DNA of 64,000 nucleotides, from positions 5,816,794 to 5,880,793 of the forward strand of contig AP018280.1 of NCBI GenBank assembly GCA_004296455.1, read 5' to 3'. Positions 62,391-64,000 of this stretch are shown in pieces (position 1 is the first letter of the stretch; every line of letters begins with the position of its first letter). The notes under the pieces were generated by a model, which saw only the letters and a program-made list of their open reading frames with translations, was not told where the DNA came from and made no database searches. Both the position numbers and the translations under genes were made by a program. Source of the DNA: Calothrix sp. NIES-4101 (GTDB lineage Bacteria; Cyanobacteriota; Cyanobacteriia; Cyanobacteriales; Nostocaceae).

Positions 62391-64000
62391 TTAATGCAAC
62401 AATGATTGCGGATGATTTGCTAAATCTTCAAAGAATTTTGTATAAAACTCAAACATCTCACAGATGGTGTTAGGAATAACTGGAGATTTTCTGGCTTTAT
62501 ACCCTAATTGTGCAAATCTTCTCGATATTGCTCGCATTGCTACTTCGGGATTCGGAATATAACTAGGTGTGCTAATTTCAAAAGAAGGCCCTGCTGTTTT
62601 GCCGCGTTTTCCTGAAGGTAAACTCATTAATAATTCACCTAAAGGACGCATCATTCCAGTCATCACATCAATTCCGGCATTCATTAATTTAGAACGTCGT
62701 AAACTGCCTGTGGGAGTTAAACCAAAATGCTGCACCATCAATAACATCATGAGGAAATAACTTTCGTTAAATATCTCCATAACAATGCGAGTTTCCTCAA
62801 CAGTAACAACATTGCTGTTGTAATCGCGATGCTGCAAACAAGGATTACGTAGAGCCGGGTAAGAGGGATTCCAAGGAATTTTGTATCCGGTTTCTGGTTC
62901 CTTGATTTGTTCTTTAGCTAATGCATCTGCTAAACGACGGAATTGTTGGTAATGCGATCGCTCAAATTTTTCTGATTCTGTGTGACATCCTTCCCCCTGT
63001 TCAACTATTAAGTCAATAGCAAATAAAGCGCTATTTAAATCATCAACTTGTAACTGATAATCTGGATGTTTTTGATTGGTGCGATCGCGCAGAAATAGGC
63101 GATGTTCTCCACCTACAGAGCCTTTTTTGACGATGAATAAATCGGGAATATTTTCTAACCCAGTGCGAATTTGTCGATATAGTTCGCTGAGTGAACCATA
63201 ACCATGCAAACGGTTAACTGTGGGGTCAAAAGTAGTTGCTTCGTTTGCGAGATTGCCGACAAGAAAATCGGGCATTTCCAAACTCATAAACCGTTGTAAA
63301 GAAGCAGCATTTAATGGTTCGAGGGCAAAATCAATATCAATTGGAAAACGTCCGTTAAGTTCTCTCCAATTGGGCACAGCAGGATAAAAGGGTTCCCCAA
63401 TTGCCATTAATATATTGTTCACCATTAAAAAGTGAATCATTTCCTCACGGGAAATTTCTAATAATATTCCCCGCATTCCATAGTTATGTACTTCTTTGCC
63501 ATCACCACAAGCTAATTCTAGTTGTTCGGGAGTCCACAAACCTCGATTAACATATTCTTTACCTGTGACATAGTTAGGAACCGAATAACCTGCATAGATA
63601 TATTGCAACATCACCGCAACTTCTAAGTCGGCTGCATGTTTGAGTGCTGTAACTAATTCATCACGAGTTTGAATAGTGCGTTGGGTTTGTTTTGGTTCTG
63701 GTTGTGCTGGGGGAACATAACCAACTCGCTGTTGGTTGTAGAGAAATCTCCGCAATAAATTTGTTTTTGCTGCCGACATATCACGACTGGGGGGCATATA
63801 GTAGGTTTTATATTTATTTTTCGGGTCGGACATTTGCCACATTAACCGCGCATAGGTTTCCACTTTGCACTGGTCAGCTAAACTAAATACATCGACTTTC
63901 ATGAAGGAAAAACTAAACTCGTAAAAAGCAAGAATATGTTTGTAAATTAAGTTGAAATCTACTGCTTCATCAGGAATTTCTTCTAAATGCCAATCATCAC
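62391..64000 (-). CDS. Ferritin-like iminophenyl-pyruvate dimer synthase (VioB/RebD-like), 5' end beyond the window
   Basis: At least 536 codons. The ferritin-like domain that defines this family is present: LEVAVMLQYIYAGYSVPNY, ISREEMIHFLMVNNILMAIGEPFYPAVPNW and the late HFGLTPTG/MNAGIDVMTGMM region. The family couples two imino-indolepyruvate or imino-phenylpyruvate units, as VioB and RebD do in bisindole biosynthesis. An ATG at 63902 exists, but the frame is open without a stop to the window edge and the upstream codons read DDWHLEEIPDEAVDFNLIY, so the gene most probably starts further right. A matching amino-acid oxidase (VioA/RebO-like) would be expected next to it. Confidence 0.85.
   Translation of the reverse strand, partial: DDWHLEEIPDEAVDFNLIYKHILAFYEFSFSFMKVDVFSLADQCKVETYARLMWQMSDPKNKYKTYYMPPSRDMSAAKTNLLRRFLYNQQRVGYVPPAQPEPKQTQRTIQTRDELVTALKHAADLEVAVMLQYIYAGYSVPNYVTGKEYVNRGLWTPEQLELACGDGKEVHNYGMRGILLEISREEMIHFLMVNNILMAIGEPFYPAVPNWRELNGRFPIDIDFALEPLNAASLQRFMSLEMPDFLVGNLANEATTFDPTVNRLHGYGSLSELYRQIRTGLENIPDLFIVKKGSVGGEHRLFLRDRTNQKHPDYQLQVDDLNSALFAIDLIVEQGEGCHTESEKFERSHYQQFRRLADALAKEQIKEPETGYKIPWNPSYPALRNPCLQHRDYNSNVVTVEETRIVMEIFNESYFLMMLLMVQHFGLTPTGSLRRSKLMNAGIDVMTGMMRPLGELLMSLPSGKRGKTAGPSFEISTPSYIPNPEVAMRAISRRFAQLGYKARKSPVIPNTICEMFEFYTKFFEDLANHPQSLLH

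Noticed and set aside
1-64000. tRNA, rRNA or riboswitch genes
   Set aside because: No cloverleaf, rRNA-like stretch or recognisable riboswitch core was seen by eye; a covariance-model scan would be decisive.

Overview
The window comes from a cyanobacterium, most likely a filamentous Nostocales-type strain. The palindrome GCGATCGC (HIP1) is scattered across genes and spacers throughout, base composition is moderately A+T rich, and several families present are typically cyanobacterial (Nif11-like peptide, Tll0287-type haem sensor, PEP-CTERM-like secreted protein, cNMP-gated HlyB, vioB-like ferritin-fold synthase). The taxonomic call is inference; no rRNA or tRNA gene was seen.

Positions 1 to about 27,800 hold most of an extracellular/thylakoid-type contractile injection system (eCIS/tCIS). 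A leftward arm encodes the sheath and three tube-type proteins and runs off the left edge. A rightward arm encodes a DUF4255 cap/terminator protein, a small protein, the AAA+ ATPase and a Nif11-like peptide, followed by a terminator. Two leftward DUF4157 (HELTH) effector genes share a leader but differ in their C-termini. A second rightward arm encodes gp25, a baseplate J-like wedge, a tail-I-like protein, a DUF4159-like protein, two membrane sensors with no output domain (a c-type haem sensor and a dCache-HAMP protein), an Ig-TM-WD40 protein and an Ig-TM protein that an insertion sequence has split. Spike, LysM, PAAR and tape-measure genes are not seen here and may lie left of the window. Polypurine/polypyrimidine palindromic repeats sit between these genes, and two lie in frame inside the AAA+ gene.

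Positions 27,800 to 31,700 are a small hydrolase, a ferrochelatase-family protein ending in eight histidines, a decayed patch (frameshifted DUF433 gene, transposase tail, integron-type integrase fragment, MITE-like element) and a secreted three-repeat protein.

Positions 31,700 to 48,800 form a type I secretion and phosphate-scavenging region. A ppiC-hlyB-hlyD operon is followed by a PhoX-like phosphatase with RTX repeats, a double PhoA-type phosphatase with RTX repeats and a large phytase/choice-of-anchor protein. The first two share the same C-terminal RTX block and are probable substrates of the exporter.

Positions 48,800 to 57,800 carry smaller genes (cNMP-binding protein, PEP-CTERM-like protein, short-chain dehydrogenase, a very large multi-pass membrane protein), a broken histidine kinase and interspersed repeats. 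Positions 57,800 to 64,000 look like a natural-product cluster on the minus strand: a VioB/RebD-type ferritin-fold synthase (5' end beyond the window), a VOC protein, a cytochrome P450, a small peptidoglycan-binding-domain protein, a membrane isomerase of the hydroxylaminobenzene mutase/styrene oxide isomerase family, and an MFS transporter fused to an FHA domain.
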